Both the position numbers and the translations under genes were made by a program. Below the pieces are notes generated by a model. The model was not told the DNA's origin. It saw only the letters and a program-made list of their open reading frames with translations, and did no database searches. 64,000 nucleotides of DNA. Source: Gemmatimonas phototrophica (GTDB lineage Bacteria > Latescibacterota > UBA2968 > UBA8231). Shown here piece after piece: positions 24,294 through 34,031 of this stretch (the first letter of the stretch is position 1; each line of letters opens with the position of its first letter). The stretch covers positions 1 through 64,000 of the forward strand of contig CAMAVQ010000006.1 of assembly GCA_945861755.1 (NCBI GenBank), in the 5' to 3' direction.

Positions 24294-24440
24294 GCGGCAA
24301 CACCACTGGCCGTCTAGCCGGCGCCTTTCCTGGCAGGGCTGCCCCAATCCGCTGCTTTCAGTAAATTAAAAGCCGCAGCCAGCGCGTTCCGATCTGCCTC
24401 ACGCTGACCTCAGCGGCCACCAACATAACAGAGGTACTCG

Positions 24441-25436
24441 ATGAAGATCGCCCTAGAAGTAGCCCCCACGCCCCAGACCGCCCAATTCGCCAGCCAGGTG
24501 GGCGTGCGCCACGCGGTCATCGGCGGCCCCGACTCGCCCGCTGGCCGCGTCGAGTACGCCGAGCTGGCGCGTATCCAGGACCTCTTCGCCACTTATGACC
24601 TGGAAGTCTGCGCCGTCGAGAACGTGCCCTCGCACTTCTACGATCAGGTCATGTTTGGGCTGCGCGGGCGCGACCGCCAGCTCGACAACTACTGCGCCAC
24701 CATCGAGGCCATCGGCCGGGCCGGCATCCCCATCCTGGGCTACAACTGGATGCTGCTGGGCGGGATCAGCACCGACCAGGTGCGGGGGCGGGGCGGGGCG
24801 CGTCTGCGGCGCTTCGATCTGGAGGAGGCGCTGCGCAATCCCGCCGCTGCCCTGGACTGGCGCAACCCCCGGGGAGGTGGAGCCATCCATGTGCCCGACC
24901 GGGAAATCCACGGCGAGGAGGTGTGGGACAACCTGGCCTATTTCCTGGAGCGGGTGCTGCCGGTGGCCGAATCCTGCAAGGTCAAGCTGGCCGCCCATCC
25001 CGACGACGCGCCCATCCCCTCCTTCATGGGCGTGGCCCGCATCCTGCACAGCACCCAAGCCCTGCAGCGCGTGATCGACCTGGTGCCCAGCCCCTGCAAC
25101 GGCCTGGACCTATGCCAGGGCACGGTGGCCGAGATGGCCGGGACGGACCCCATCGACGCCATCCGCCACTTTGGCCGTCAGCAGAAGCTCTTCTTCGCCC
25201 ACTTCCGTGCGGTGCAGGGGCAGTTGCCCGGTGTCTTCCACGAGGTGTTTATGGACGAGGGGGATTGGGATATGGTGGCCGCCGTGAAGGCGTACCAGGA
25301 GGTGGGCTTCGAGGGCCCCATCCGCGCCGACCACACCCCCTGGCTGGTGGGGGAAAACGAGTGGGCCCACCGCGGCTTTGCCTTTGAGATCGGCTACATG
25401 CGCGGCCTGGTGCAGGCGCTGGAGGAAGTGGGCTGA
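24441..25436 (+). CDS. Mannonate dehydratase (UxuA family), copy 1
   Basis: UxuA dehydrates D-mannonate to 2-keto-3-deoxygluconate in hexuronate catabolism. The 331-aa product is family length and keeps the metal/active-site blocks: LAAHPDDAP, SPCNGLDLCQG, FFAHFRAVQG, MDEGDWDMVA and IRADHTPW. AGAGGT precedes the ATG. It is a paralog of the gene at 46803. It stands alone, ending 4 bp from the convergent hybrid kinase. Other dehydratases of the family act on related sugar acids, so the substrate is probable rather than certain. Confidence 0.92.
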   Translation: MKIALEVAPTPQTAQFASQVGVRHAVIGGPDSPAGRVEYAELARIQDLFATYDLEVCAVENVPSHFYDQVMFGLRGRDRQLDNYCATIEAIGRAGIPILGYNWMLLGGISTDQVRGRGGARLRRFDLEEALRNPAAALDWRNPRGGGAIHVPDREIHGEEVWDNLAYFLERVLPVAESCKVKLAAHPDDAPIPSFMGVARILHSTQALQRVIDLVPSPCNGLDLCQGTVAEMAGTDPIDAIRHFGRQQKLFFAHFRAVQGQLPGVFHEVFMDEGDWDMVAAVKAYQEVGFEGPIRADHTPWLVGENEWAHRGFAFEIGYMRGLVQALEEVG

Positions 25437-25440
25437 AAAA

Positions 25441-28400
25441 CTAGACGGCGTCGAGGATTCGGCGCACGACAGTGGCCAGTTGACGGAGGGAGAAGGGCTT
25501 CTCCACCAGTTCCGCCCTGCCCGCGAACTCCCCTGGGTCCGCGATATACCCGGTGAAGACGATCACCTTGAGGCGAGGTGCCTGCGCCTTCAGTTGCCTG
25601 AGCACCTCCCGGCCCGCAAGGCCAGGCATCGACAGGTCCAGCAGCACCAGGCTGAGTTCTTCCCGATGCCGGCCAAAGACCTCCAGGCCCTGCAGGCCAT
25701 TTTCCGCCTCCAGCACCTGGTAGCCCAGGTCGGCGAAGATTTGGGCGGTAGTGCGGCGCACCAGGTCCTCGTCGTCGACCACCAGCAGGGTCTCGGTCCC
25801 GCGCGGCGGGTCTGGCAGTGCTCGGGCCGAAACCGCCGTGACCCTGGGCTCGACTCCGGCGCCGGCCAGCAGGTACAGGGAGAAGGTAGTCCCCTCTCCC
25901 ACCTGACTGCGGCATTCGATCCAACCCTGGTGCCGCTGGAGGATGCCGTAGGCCGTGGCCAGTCCCAGACCGGTGCCCTTACCTACTTCCTTGGTGGTGA
26001 AGAAGGGCTCGAAGATCCGCTCCCGGGTCTGTGCATCCATCCCGGCGCCGTTGTCGCTGACCTCGACGCATACATAGTCCCGCTCCTCATCCTCTCCATG
26101 CCCAGCTTGACAGACTAATCGCGCGGTGGTCCGGACGCAGGGGAAGGGACGCTCGACCTCCTCCAGGGCATCGCGCGCATTCAGGTACAGATTGAGCAGC
26201 ACCTGCTCCAGCTGGCCCGCATCGGCCTGGACCAGGGGTAGTTCAGTGGGGATCTCCACCTGCAGTTCGATGCGGCGGTCGATGGTCTTGCGGCAGAGGG
26301 ATACGGTATCGGCGATGATGGCGCCCAGGTCTACGGACTCGAAAGGGATCTCCTGTACCTCGGCCCGGGCGAAGAGCATGAGCTGATGCACCAGGTCGGC
26401 CCCGCGCATCGCCGCTGCGTCGGCATCTTGTAAATAGCCCTGCACTTCGGGGGAACCCTTCATCATGGCCAGGTTGATATTGCCCAGGTTGGCCTGCAGC
26501 AGGTTGTTGAAGTTGTGGGCAATGCCGGCGGTCAATTGGCCCACCGCCTCCAGTTTCTGTGCCTGCTGCAGCCGCTGCTGGGCCAGGGCCAGATCTTTGA
26601 GATCCTGCAGCCGGCGGTATCCCTCTGAAATGACCTGGGCAAAACGCTCCAGGACGGCGATATCCTGGTCGCTGAAGGCGTTTTCCCTGATGCTGTTGAT
26701 GGCCACCGTGCCCCCCAGAAAGGGCACATCAACAATACATTGCACTTCGGGGCCCACATCGTCCTGGAGGCGTTCCACTTCTGCCCGGGTGCGGCGGTAG
26801 AGGTTGCTGCCGGTCTCCACAACCTGTTTCAACCCCGGGGTCAGAGGCAGCTGTTTCCGGCCCTGCAGGTGCCAGTCTTCTGGAGAGAAATACGTGGTGT
26901 AATAGGTGAACTGGCCGGCTAGTCGGTCGATGAACTGGATGCTGCAGAACCAGAACTCCACCAGCCTTCCCAGTTCGCTGTGCAGGCTGGAGAGTACCTG
27001 CTCCCAGCCTGCCGCCTCTTTCATTTCTAAGATTTCGTTGCGCACCCGCTGCAGGGCCAGGTTGAGCGAGAGTTCGCGCTCGTGCCGGGAGCGCTCGATG
27101 GCCAGGCTGGCCTGGGCTGCCAGCCGCTCGAGCAGCACCAGGTCTCGCTCTCCCAATGCGCGTCCCACCTGTCCGGCGACCACCGCGCCGATGATCTGGC
27201 CGCCCAGCTTCAGCGGGATGCCGGCGCTGGGTCCCATGCTGCTCCCGGTAATGGCCCGTTCCAGCAAGGCCTGGTTATGGGGGCTGAGCGGCTTGAGCAG
27301 AGTGTCGGGCAAAGACTGGTTATAGTAGGCCTTGCCGGTGGCGTAGACGTGACCAGTAAGGCCTTCTCCCGGGGCGATCCTCATCTGCAGCGCGGATTCT
27401 TTGTAGCCCTCCAGGGCATGCGGCACCAGCATCCCGCTCCCTTCATCATAGAGCAGGAGCATGCAGCGATGGGCCCCGATCAGCCCCTTCACCTGGCGCA
27501 CGATCTCCTGCAGCCTGTGGCTCAGGTCAGTGTAGCTGTACACCGCATTGATCGCCGAGGCCAGGGCTTCGGCTTCCTGTGCCCGCTGGTCCAGTTGCTG
27601 CAGGTCGTCGAGCCTCTTGAAGCCCTCGGACAGCACCACCGCCAGTTCCTCGAGCAACTCGATGTCGTCGGCGGAAAAGGCATTGGGCACCTGGCTGTTG
27701 AGGGCCAGGGTGCCATGGGAGAAGGGCACGTCCACCACGCAATGGGTCAGGGGCGAAAGATACCGGGTTTCCTGAAAGGGGTCTTCTGCCTTCAGCTCGC
27801 GGCGGTAAACCACCTTCCCCTCCTTCCAAAAGCGATGAATCGGGTGGAGGTCAGCCGTTGGTCCGTCGGTCCAATTCACCCATTTGCCGCCGGCTTCGGG
27901 GTTGGTAAAGTTGTAGTGGCGCACCAGGGAATCGGCACCGTGCTGCTCCACCACGCCCACGCCTACGTCGTTGAAGAGGAACTGATTGGCGATCAGTTGC
28001 TGGCGGATGACCGTCAGTACCTGCTCCAGATCTGCCGGCTGGCGCATTCCCCACACCGCCTCGCGCACCTGCCGCACCGCCTCCTGACGCTGGAGCACCT
28101 TGAGACGCAGATACGCTTCGGACATCACCTGGGCAAAGCTCTGGAGGAGCTCGATGTCCTGCTGGCTGAAGGCGTTTTCCGCCGTGCTGTTCATGGCCAG
28201 GGTGCCCCCTAGAAAAGGCACATCCACCACACTGTTGATCTGCGGGCCGATCTCCACTTCGCCCCACGATTCGATTTCTGCCCGGGTCCGCCGGTACAGC
28301 GGGGCGCCGCTTTCCACCACCTGCCGCAGGCCGGCGCGCAGTGCACTAGGGGGAGAGACCTGCACACCCGCCAGATCCAGCGGCTGCATGGACCCATAAC

Positions 28401-29625
28401 AAACGAACTGCCCTCTGACCCGGTCGACCAGTTGGATGCTGCAACGGCAGCAATTTACCAAGCGGCCCAGTTCCTCGTGAAAGGCCACGCGCACCCGGTT
28501 CCAGCCTTCGGCCTTCTCCATGCGCAGCGTTTCGTTGCGCACCCGCTGCAGGGCCAGGTTGAGCGAGAGCTCGCGCGTGTGCCAGGCCCTTTCGATGGCC
28601 AGGGCCGCCTGGGCCGCCAGCCTTTCCAGGAGCACCAGGTCCCGTTGGCTGCAGCGGTGATGCTTGCTGCGCACCGAGAGGGTGCCCAGGATCCGGCCCC
28701 CCGCCTTGAGAGGAACCACCGCCCCGGTGCCACCGACCCCTGGCGAGGAGGATGCCAGAAGGGCCTGGTTCTCCGGCCGGAGGGTCTGGTGGGCGGGACT
28801 GAAGTCATCGCAGAGCAGGCCCTCTCCGGAAAGCAGCACCTGTCCGGACACGTCCTCACCCGGTTGCAGCCTGATCTGCCGGTACACCTCCCACTGATGG
28901 CCGACCTGGGCGCGGGGCACCAGCACCTTTTCCAGTTCGTCGTAGAGAAAAAGGGTGACCCACTCAGCGGAGACCAAGCGCGCCGCCTCCCGCACCACCA
29001 CCTGGAACACCTCTTCAAGCCCGCTGGTGCCGGCCACCACCGCAATGGCCGCCGAGAGCACCTCGGCTTCCTGGGCCCGGCGCTCTAGTGCCCGCAACTC
29101 GTCCAGGCGGCCAAACCCCTCGGAGCACAGGGCGGCCATCTCCTGCAGCAATGCGAGGTCGCCGGCCGCAAAAGCGTCGGGCAGTGTGCTGCTGAGGGCC
29201 AGGGTGCCGTGGGGAAAGGGGATATCCACCACGGAGCGGTGGCCGCTCTTGCCCAGCCTGGCGGTTTCTCCATAGGGATCGTCGGTCTGCAGGTCGCGCC
29301 GGTACACCAGCTTCTGCTGCTTCCAGATGGCTAAGAGCGGCAGGCCTTCGAGGTTGGCATAGGTGTGCTGGCCCCATCCTCCTGCCGGGGTGCGGAAATG
29401 TGTTGTCGCCGCAGGCGGCGAGGTCTGTGCGTCGATCAGGTTGATGCCGAAAAAATCGAAGCGCAGGCCCAGGCGACTCAGGCCGTCGCAAATCACCCAC
29501 AGGAGGGGCCCCAGATCCAGGGTGCTGTGCATTTTCCTGATCTCAGTGCGGATCTGCTCAAAAATATCCAGCTTCAGTTCGCGCTGCTGTCGGGCGCGGA
29601 GCGACGAAGGTTTTCTGGGGTTCAT
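25441..29625 (-). CDS. Hybrid histidine kinase with six GAF-type domains and C-terminal receiver
   Basis: The 1394-aa cytoplasmic sensor has no membrane segment. About residues 20-515 form three GAF-type domains (A-B-C) and about 520-1015 repeat the same A-B-C order with a period near 499 residues. Paired signatures are [54 protein letters not shown] and [30 protein letters not shown]. Then come the kinase core with His1037 in [10 protein letters not shown] box [10 protein letters not shown]1 [14 protein letters not shown] and GTGLGLA, and a receiver with Asp1330 (VLLDLSMPG). The ligand is unknown. The start at 29625 has no strong RBS. It diverges from the hydrolase at 29755. Confidence 0.95.
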   Translation of the reverse strand: MNPRKPSSLRARQQRELKLDIFEQIRTEIRKMHSTLDLGPLLWVICDGLSRLGLRFDFFGINLIDAQTSPPAATTHFRTPAGGWGQHTYANLEGLPLLAIWKQQKLVYRRDLQTDDPYGETARLGKSGHRSVVDIPFPHGTLALSSTLPDAFAAGDLALLQEMAALCSEGFGRLDELRALERRAQEAEVLSAAIAVVAGTSGLEEVFQVVVREAARLVSAEWVTLFLYDELEKVLVPRAQVGHQWEVYRQIRLQPGEDVSGQVLLSGEGLLCDDFSPAHQTLRPENQALLASSSPGVGGTGAVVPLKAGGRILGTLSVRSKHHRCSQRDLVLLERLAAQAALAIERAWHTRELSLNLALQRVRNETLRMEKAEGWNRVRVAFHEELGRLVNCCRCSIQLVDRVRGQFVCYGSMQPLDLAGVQVSPPSALRAGLRQVVESGAPLYRRTRAEIESWGEVEIGPQINSVVDVPFLGGTLAMNSTAENAFSQQDIELLQSFAQVMSEAYLRLKVLQRQEAVRQVREAVWGMRQPADLEQVLTVIRQQLIANQFLFNDVGVGVVEQHGADSLVRHYNFTNPEAGGKWVNWTDGPTADLHPIHRFWKEGKVVYRRELKAEDPFQETRYLSPLTHCVVDVPFSHGTLALNSQVPNAFSADDIELLEELAVVLSEGFKRLDDLQQLDQRAQEAEALASAINAVYSYTDLSHRLQEIVRQVKGLIGAHRCMLLLYDEGSGMLVPHALEGYKESALQMRIAPGEGLTGHVYATGKAYYNQSLPDTLLKPLSPHNQALLERAITGSSMGPSAGIPLKLGGQIIGAVVAGQVGRALGERDLVLLERLAAQASLAIERSRHERELSLNLALQRVRNEILEMKEAAGWEQVLSSLHSELGRLVEFWFCSIQFIDRLAGQFTYYTTYFSPEDWHLQGRKQLPLTPGLKQVVETGSNLYRRTRAEVERLQDDVGPEVQCIVDVPFLGGTVAINSIRENAFSDQDIAVLERFAQVISEGYRRLQDLKDLALAQQRLQQAQKLEAVGQLTAGIAHNFNNLLQANLGNINLAMMKGSPEVQGYLQDADAAAMRGADLVHQLMLFARAEVQEIPFESVDLGAIIADTVSLCRKTIDRRIELQVEIPTELPLVQADAGQLEQVLLNLYLNARDALEEVERPFPCVRTTARLVCQAGHGEDEERDYVCVEVSDNGAGMDAQTRERIFEPFFTTKEVGKGTGLGLATAYGILQRHQGWIECRSQVGEGTTFSLYLLAGAGVEPRVTAVSARALPDPPRGTETLLVVDDEDLVRRTTAQIFADLGYQVLEAENGLQGLEVFGRHREELSLVLLDLSMPGLAGREVLRQLKAQAPRLKVIVFTGYIADPGEFAGRAELVEKPFSLRQLATVVRRILDAV

Positions 29626-29754
29626 TGGCGGCTGGTGAGCAAGGGGGAATGGAGCCGGTGCGGATATTGTGTAATTTAAGCACGACGGAGGCTGCTATCC
29701 ACCATTGGTTTACGCGGCGCCGTGTGCCGCCCTATCCCCACAGGAGGACAAACC

Positions 29755-30801
29755 ATGTCAGACGAGCTGCTGCTCTTGGAAGAGGCCTTCGGCGCCGAAC
29801 CCATTGGACTCAAGACCAATGCCCTGCGCTGGCTGCAGAAGCAGGTGATGCGGCAATCGCTGACCCTGCCCCGCCAATTTGCCACCCGCGCCGAGTGGGA
29901 AGACTTCCGCACCCGGCTGCGGGCCGACCTGCCGGGGGTGATCGGCCTGCCCACCTTTCCGCCCCTGGGCCAGAGCCTGGTGCGGGCCCGCCTGCAGGTA
30001 GGAGAGCACGCCTGGTGCGAAAGGGTGGACGTGGCCGTGGACGAGGAGTACGCCATCCCCACCTTTGTCTTCAGTCCCCTGGCCCCGGCCACCGCTGCCC
30101 GGCCGGCCCTGGTGTGGAACCCCGGCTGGCCCGAGGACAAGTGGAAGCCGGCGTATCAGCACTTTGCCCTGCGCATGGTGCGCCACGGCTTTGTGGTGCT
30201 CATCCCCGACCACGCCCCCTTCGGCGAAACCACCACCCAGGATCACAAGACCACCACCGCCATGACCGCGGTGATGGGCATGGGCCAGGTGCTGGGCATC
30301 AGCCAGCTGGCCCTGCGTTCGGCCGAGACCCGCCGCTGTGGCGAGTACCTGCGCGCCCGCCCCGACGTGGACCCGGCCCGGGTGGCGGTGGCCGGATTGT
30401 GCCAGGGCGGCATGGACACCTGGATGTCGGCGCCGCTGGACGATGGGTTCTGCGCCGCCGCACCCCTGTGTTCGGCCTCCACCTTTGCGGTGCATATGTT
30501 CGAGATGGCCTCGTATTTCGCCAACGGCGATTCCTCACCCTTCCCCTTTGGCATCCTCAAGGTCTGCGACGTGGAGCACTTACACGCCGCCATCGCCCCC
30601 CGGCCCCTGCTGGTGCGGGCCAACCTACCCGACCAGTGGTGGCCGGTCAGCGCTTTTGCCCGCATCGAGGCGCTCACCCGCCAGATCTACCGGCTCTACG
30701 GGGCCGAGGACCGGGTCGACTTCCGCGCCGAGACCCATGAGCACAACCTCACCGGCCCCTTTGCCGACGCTTTGGAGCGGTTTCTGTTGAAGTGGGTCTG
30801 A
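29755..30801 (+). CDS. Alpha/beta hydrolase, acetyl xylan esterase/dienelactone hydrolase-like, with Cys nucleophile
   Basis: The 348-aa product resembles the AXE1/dienelactone hydrolase group: ALVWNPGWPEDKW, VVLIPDHAPFGET, the nucleophile elbow VAVAGLCQGGMD with Cys216 in the Ser position, an acid region near RPLLVRANLPDQWW and His in ETHEHNLTG. Dienelactone hydrolases use Cys at this place while acetyl xylan esterases use Ser, so the activity may be lactone hydrolysis. The ATG at 29755 is preferred over the track start for its AGGAGG site. It may share a divergent promoter region (29626-29754) with the hybrid kinase; I see no clear boxes there. Confidence 0.85.
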   Translation: MSDELLLLEEAFGAEPIGLKTNALRWLQKQVMRQSLTLPRQFATRAEWEDFRTRLRADLPGVIGLPTFPPLGQSLVRARLQVGEHAWCERVDVAVDEEYAIPTFVFSPLAPATAARPALVWNPGWPEDKWKPAYQHFALRMVRHGFVVLIPDHAPFGETTTQDHKTTTAMTAVMGMGQVLGISQLALRSAETRRCGEYLRARPDVDPARVAVAGLCQGGMDTWMSAPLDDGFCAAAPLCSASTFAVHMFEMASYFANGDSSPFPFGILKVCDVEHLHAAIAPRPLLVRANLPDQWWPVSAFARIEALTRQIYRLYGAEDRVDFRAETHEHNLTGPFADALERFLLKWV

Positions 30802-30809
30802 TGGGGGGA

Positions 30810-31607
30810 TCAAAACGCCACAAATCCGCCGCAGACCGGGATACACTGGCCGGTCACGTAATCTGATAGATCGGTGACCAGAAACTCCACCACCCTGGCG
30901 CAGTCCTCAGGGGTGCCCAGCCGGCGCAGGGGGATCTGGGCCTCCAGGCGGGCGCGGGTCTCGGGGTCGTTGCGGCCCTGGGCGATGGCGCGGGAGGAGA
31001 GAATGAGGCCGGGGGCGATGCAGTTGACCCGGATATCGCTGGGTCCCAGTTCGGCGGCCAGGACCCGGGTGTACTGGATGATGCCGGCCTTGGCCACCTT
31101 GTAGGGCATGCCGCCCCCGTCGCGGCCGCTCCACATCCCGGCCTGGGAAGCCACGTTGACGATCTTGCCCGAGCGGGCCGTTTTCATGGGCCGGCTGGCG
31201 GCCTGGCAGCAGAGGATAGTGCCGGTCAGGTTGAGGTCCATGATGTACCGGTAGTGGCTCTCGGAAGCAAGGCTGGCCGCCTGCTCTTCGTGGGAACGCA
31301 GATTGCCCCCGGCGTTGGTGACCAGGATATCCAGTCGCCCAAAGGTGTCGAGGGTCCGCTCCACCATCCGGTCCACCGCCCGCTGGTCGGTCACGTCGGC
31401 TTCGACACCCAGGGCGCGGCGGCCCAGGGCCTCCACCTCGGCCATCACGGTGGGGGCGTTTAATTCCTCCCCGTACTCCTGCGCTGCGTTCAGGTCGATA
31501 TCGTTGACCACCACCTCGGCACCCAGGCCGGCCAGGCGGAGCACGTAGGCCCGCCCCAGGCCGCGGGCCCCGCCGGTGACCAGGGCCACCTTGCCCTCAA
31601 GTTTCAT
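30810..31607 (-). CDS. Short-chain dehydrogenase/reductase (SDR)
   Basis: The 265-aa classical SDR has the cofactor motif TGGARGLG, the NNAG-like block VTNAGGN, catalytic Ser in IVNVASQAG and Tyr-Lys in YKVAKAG. The C-terminal GLGTPEDCARVV...YVTGQCIPVCGG block is typical. Asp in NDID after beta-2 suggests NAD(H). Substrate is unknown. The ATG at 31607 is chosen because AGGAGG lies about 8 nt upstream; the track start is 77 codons too early. It converges on the hydrolase and diverges from the glutamine cyclotransferase. Confidence 0.93.
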   Translation of the reverse strand: MKLEGKVALVTGGARGLGRAYVLRLAGLGAEVVVNDIDLNAAQEYGEELNAPTVMAEVEALGRRALGVEADVTDQRAVDRMVERTLDTFGRLDILVTNAGGNLRSHEEQAASLASESHYRYIMDLNLTGTILCCQAASRPMKTARSGKIVNVASQAGMWSGRDGGGMPYKVAKAGIIQYTRVLAAELGPSDIRVNCIAPGLILSSRAIAQGRNDPETRARLEAQIPLRRLGTPEDCARVVEFLVTDLSDYVTGQCIPVCGGFVAF

Positions 31608-31638
31608 ACGTTCGTTCCTCCTGCTTGGCGTCGCGCTA

Positions 31639-31651
31639 AAGATAGTATCTT
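31639..31651. promoter_or_regulatory. 13-bp palindrome in the SDR / cyclotransferase divergent gap
   Basis: AAGATAGTATCTT is a perfect palindrome around a central G, about 32 bp upstream of the SDR start. On the minus strand it contains TACTAT, which could be a -10 box. It could therefore be an operator over the SDR promoter. Confidence 0.4.
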
Positions 31652-31725
31652 CCAGGGGCGTCGGGGAGCGGGTCATCCCCCGCTGTAGGTGGACGAAGGG
31701 TCGGGGCGCGTGTAGATTTGGAAAG

Positions 31726-32532
31726 ATGAAGCTCTTCCGCTCTCTCTTCCTCATTCTGGCGCTGGCGGCCTGCGGTTCCTGCGAGTCGCGGCCGGAGACC
31801 TCTACCAATCCTCCCCTAGGTACGGGGCCGACTCCCACCTATACCTACAAAGTACTGAACGTCTACCCGCACGACCCGGAGGCTTTCACCCAGGGCCTGG
31901 TCTTTGTGGACGGTGCCCTGTACGAAGGCACGGGCCTGGAAGGCAGGTCCAGTCTGCGCCGGGTGGATCTGGAAACCGGCGAGGTGCTCCAGCAGTACGA
32001 TTTGCCAGCGCAGTACTTCGGCGAGGGGATCGCGGTGCTGGGGCAGCGGATCTTCCAGTTGACCTGGCGCTCGCACGTGGGGTTTGTGTATGGGCGGGCG
32101 AAGTTCGACCAGCAGGGGGAATTCCCCTATGCCACCGAGGGCTGGGGCCTCACCCACGACGGCAAACACTTAATTATGAGCGACGGCACGGCCACCCTCT
32201 ACTTTCTCGATCCGGACAAGCTCAGCCAGACCAGCAACCTGGAGGTGCGCGACGAGCGGGGGCCGGTGAGCCGACTCAACGAGCTGGAGTACGTGGAAGG
32301 CGAAGTCTACGCCAATCTCTGGCAGACCGACCGCATCGCGCGCATCTCGCCCAAGACCGGCCAGGTGCTGGGGTGGGTAGATTTGCGCGACCTGCTCTCC
32401 CCCGCCGACCGGGTGCGGCAGGTGGATGTACTCAACGGCATCGCCTACGACGCGGCCGGCAAGCGGCTCTTTGTCACCGGCAAGTGGTGGCCCAAACTTT
32501 TCGAGATCGAGCTGGTGGCCCAGGGAAATTGA
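31726..32532 (+). CDS. Glutaminyl-peptide cyclotransferase (beta-propeller type), lipoprotein
   Basis: This family cyclises N-terminal Gln of secreted proteins to pyroglutamate. The 268-aa product has a lipoprotein signal with lipobox LAAC (Cys16), followed by the five-bladed propeller: YPHDPEAFTQGLVF, LYEGTGLEGRSSLRR, YFGEGIAVL, WGLTHDGKHLIMSDG, LNELEYVEGEVYANLW and DVLNGIAYDAAGKRLFVTGKWWPKLFEI. All are hallmark stretches. The ATG at 31726 is chosen to give the lipobox. It heads a plus-strand run into metal-uptake genes; secreted FCB proteins often mature to pyroGlu after signal cleavage. Confidence 0.95.
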   Translation: MKLFRSLFLILALAACGSCESRPETSTNPPLGTGPTPTYTYKVLNVYPHDPEAFTQGLVFVDGALYEGTGLEGRSSLRRVDLETGEVLQQYDLPAQYFGEGIAVLGQRIFQLTWRSHVGFVYGRAKFDQQGEFPYATEGWGLTHDGKHLIMSDGTATLYFLDPDKLSQTSNLEVRDERGPVSRLNELEYVEGEVYANLWQTDRIARISPKTGQVLGWVDLRDLLSPADRVRQVDVLNGIAYDAAGKRLFVTGKWWPKLFEIELVAQGN

Positions 32533-32562
32533 CTTCTGCCAGCCCCCGAGTATATTTCCAAA

Positions 32563-32847
32563 ATGATGCTCAACCGATCCGCCAAACGCTCCCTCCTTTT
32601 GGTCCTGCTGGTCGCCCTGGTGGCCGGCGCCCTGTTGGGTGTCTCCTGCCATCTAGCCTGGGCCGACCACAGCCACGGACCCTCTTCTTGCGCGGTATGC
32701 ACCTGGTTCCACTTCAAGGGCTGGATCACCGCCGCGTTGGTGCTGCTGGCCGGCTTCGTCCTGCAGCGCATTGTCAGTGTTCTCGTGCTGGGCAACTCCT
32801 CCTGCTGCCTACCGCTTCATTCTGCCCGCGCTCCACCCCGCCGCTGA
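32563..32847 (+). CDS. Small membrane protein with His/Cys cluster, likely metal-related
   Basis: The 94-aa product has an N-terminal membrane segment (SLLLVLLVALVAGALLG), a periplasmic-type loop DHSHGPSSCAVCTWFHF holding three His and two Cys, a second membrane segment (WITAALVLLAGFVLQRIVSVLVL) and a short CC-containing tail. The arrangement resembles DUF2946-like proteins often found beside zinc uptake genes. It precedes the porin, binding protein and permease genes, so a role in zinc handling is inferred. Confidence 0.7.
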   Translation: MMLNRSAKRSLLLVLLVALVAGALLGVSCHLAWADHSHGPSSCAVCTWFHFKGWITAALVLLAGFVLQRIVSVLVLGNSSCCLPLHSARAPPRR

Positions 32848-32948
32848 GTTCTCCGCTCATCTGTTGCTGATTGCCGGCCACGCCGGGCGCTAGCATTGCG
32901 CCTGGTCTGGGTTTTGGCTGTCTAAAACACCTTCAATAGGAGAACCCT

Positions 32949-34016
32949 ATGCGCAGCGCCATGCGCCTTACGGCGGCCTTTGCCTGTCAAATTCTGTTCT
33001 TAAACGCGGCCTTTGCCCAGGGCGGGCAGGGGCAGACCACTGCCACCGGCCTGTCGCGGGCCTTCAATCCGGCCATCAGTGCCAACGGCCTTTTCCTGGG
33101 GAGCTATACCTCCCGCGAAGGGCAAGGGGCTGAGTCCGGCACCGGCATCCACCTCCAGGAAATGGAGGTGCAGCTGACCTCCTTTGTGGACGCCTACCTC
33201 AAGGCCGACCTGATCCTGGCCCTGCCCGGAGGAGAGGGGATCGAGGTGGAGGAGGGCTTCGTCACCACCCAGGGCCTGCCCTACAATCTCGCGCTCAAGG
33301 TGGGTAAGTTCTATGCCGATTTGGGCCGGCACAATCTGTTGCACACCCACGCCTTCCCCTTCATCGATCCGCCCCTGGTCCTGGAACGCCTCTTGGGAGA
33401 AGAGGGGCTGAACGAGACCGGATTGGGGCTCAGCGCCCTGCTGCCGGCGCCCTGGTACGCCGAGTTGAGCGGCCAGGTGTTTAACGGCGACAACGAACTC
33501 TTCGCCAGCCCCCGGGGCCGGGATCTGCTCTATGTGGGGCACCTGAAAAACTTCTGGGACCTGGGCAACGCCGCCACCCTGGAACTGGGCGGTTCGTGGG
33601 CGGGGGGCGACAACCAGGACCAGGAAATGAGCAGCCTGGTCGGGGCCGACCTCACCCTGAAGTGGCGGCCCCCCCGCCGGTCCCTGTACCGCGGCTTGGT
33701 CTGGCAGTCCGAATACCTGCACGCCCGCCGCGGTCTGCCGGTGGGAGCGGAGAAGCAGGGCGGATGTTATACCCTGCTGCAATATCAGTTCGCCCGGCGC
33801 TGGTGGGCCGAGGGTCGTTATGACCTGTTCGGTCTGCCCCGGATTGCGGGCGAGGAGCGGGAGCACCGCTACAGTGGATTGCTGGCCTTGGTGCTCAGCG
33901 AATTTTCGGCCCTGCGCTTTCAGTACCGCCGTCTGAAGACAGAGGCAGGAGGCGAGAAGCAGGTGCTGGCCCAGCTCAATTTCACCATCGGTTCTCATCC
34001 GGCACACCGCTACTAA
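32949..34016 (+). CDS. Porin-like outer-membrane protein linked to metal uptake
   Basis: The 355-aa product has a signal peptide (RLTAAFACQILFLNAAFA) and a long run of amphipathic beta strands ending in an aromatic-containing terminal strand (VLAQLNFTIGSHPAHRY), consistent with an outer-membrane barrel. Motifs such as KVGKFYADLGRHNLLHTHAFPF and GSWAGGDNQDQEMSSLVGADL resemble porins encoded beside ZnuA-type genes. AGGAG precedes the ATG. It lies 15 bp from the binding-protein gene, so it is probably the outer-membrane gate of the same metal system. Confidence 0.75.
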   Translation: MRSAMRLTAAFACQILFLNAAFAQGGQGQTTATGLSRAFNPAISANGLFLGSYTSREGQGAESGTGIHLQEMEVQLTSFVDAYLKADLILALPGGEGIEVEEGFVTTQGLPYNLALKVGKFYADLGRHNLLHTHAFPFIDPPLVLERLLGEEGLNETGLGLSALLPAPWYAELSGQVFNGDNELFASPRGRDLLYVGHLKNFWDLGNAATLELGGSWAGGDNQDQEMSSLVGADLTLKWRPPRRSLYRGLVWQSEYLHARRGLPVGAEKQGGCYTLLQYQFARRWWAEGRYDLFGLPRIAGEEREHRYSGLLALVLSEFSALRFQYRRLKTEAGGEKQVLAQLNFTIGSHPAHRY

Positions 34017-34031
34017 CCGAGGAGGAAAGAG

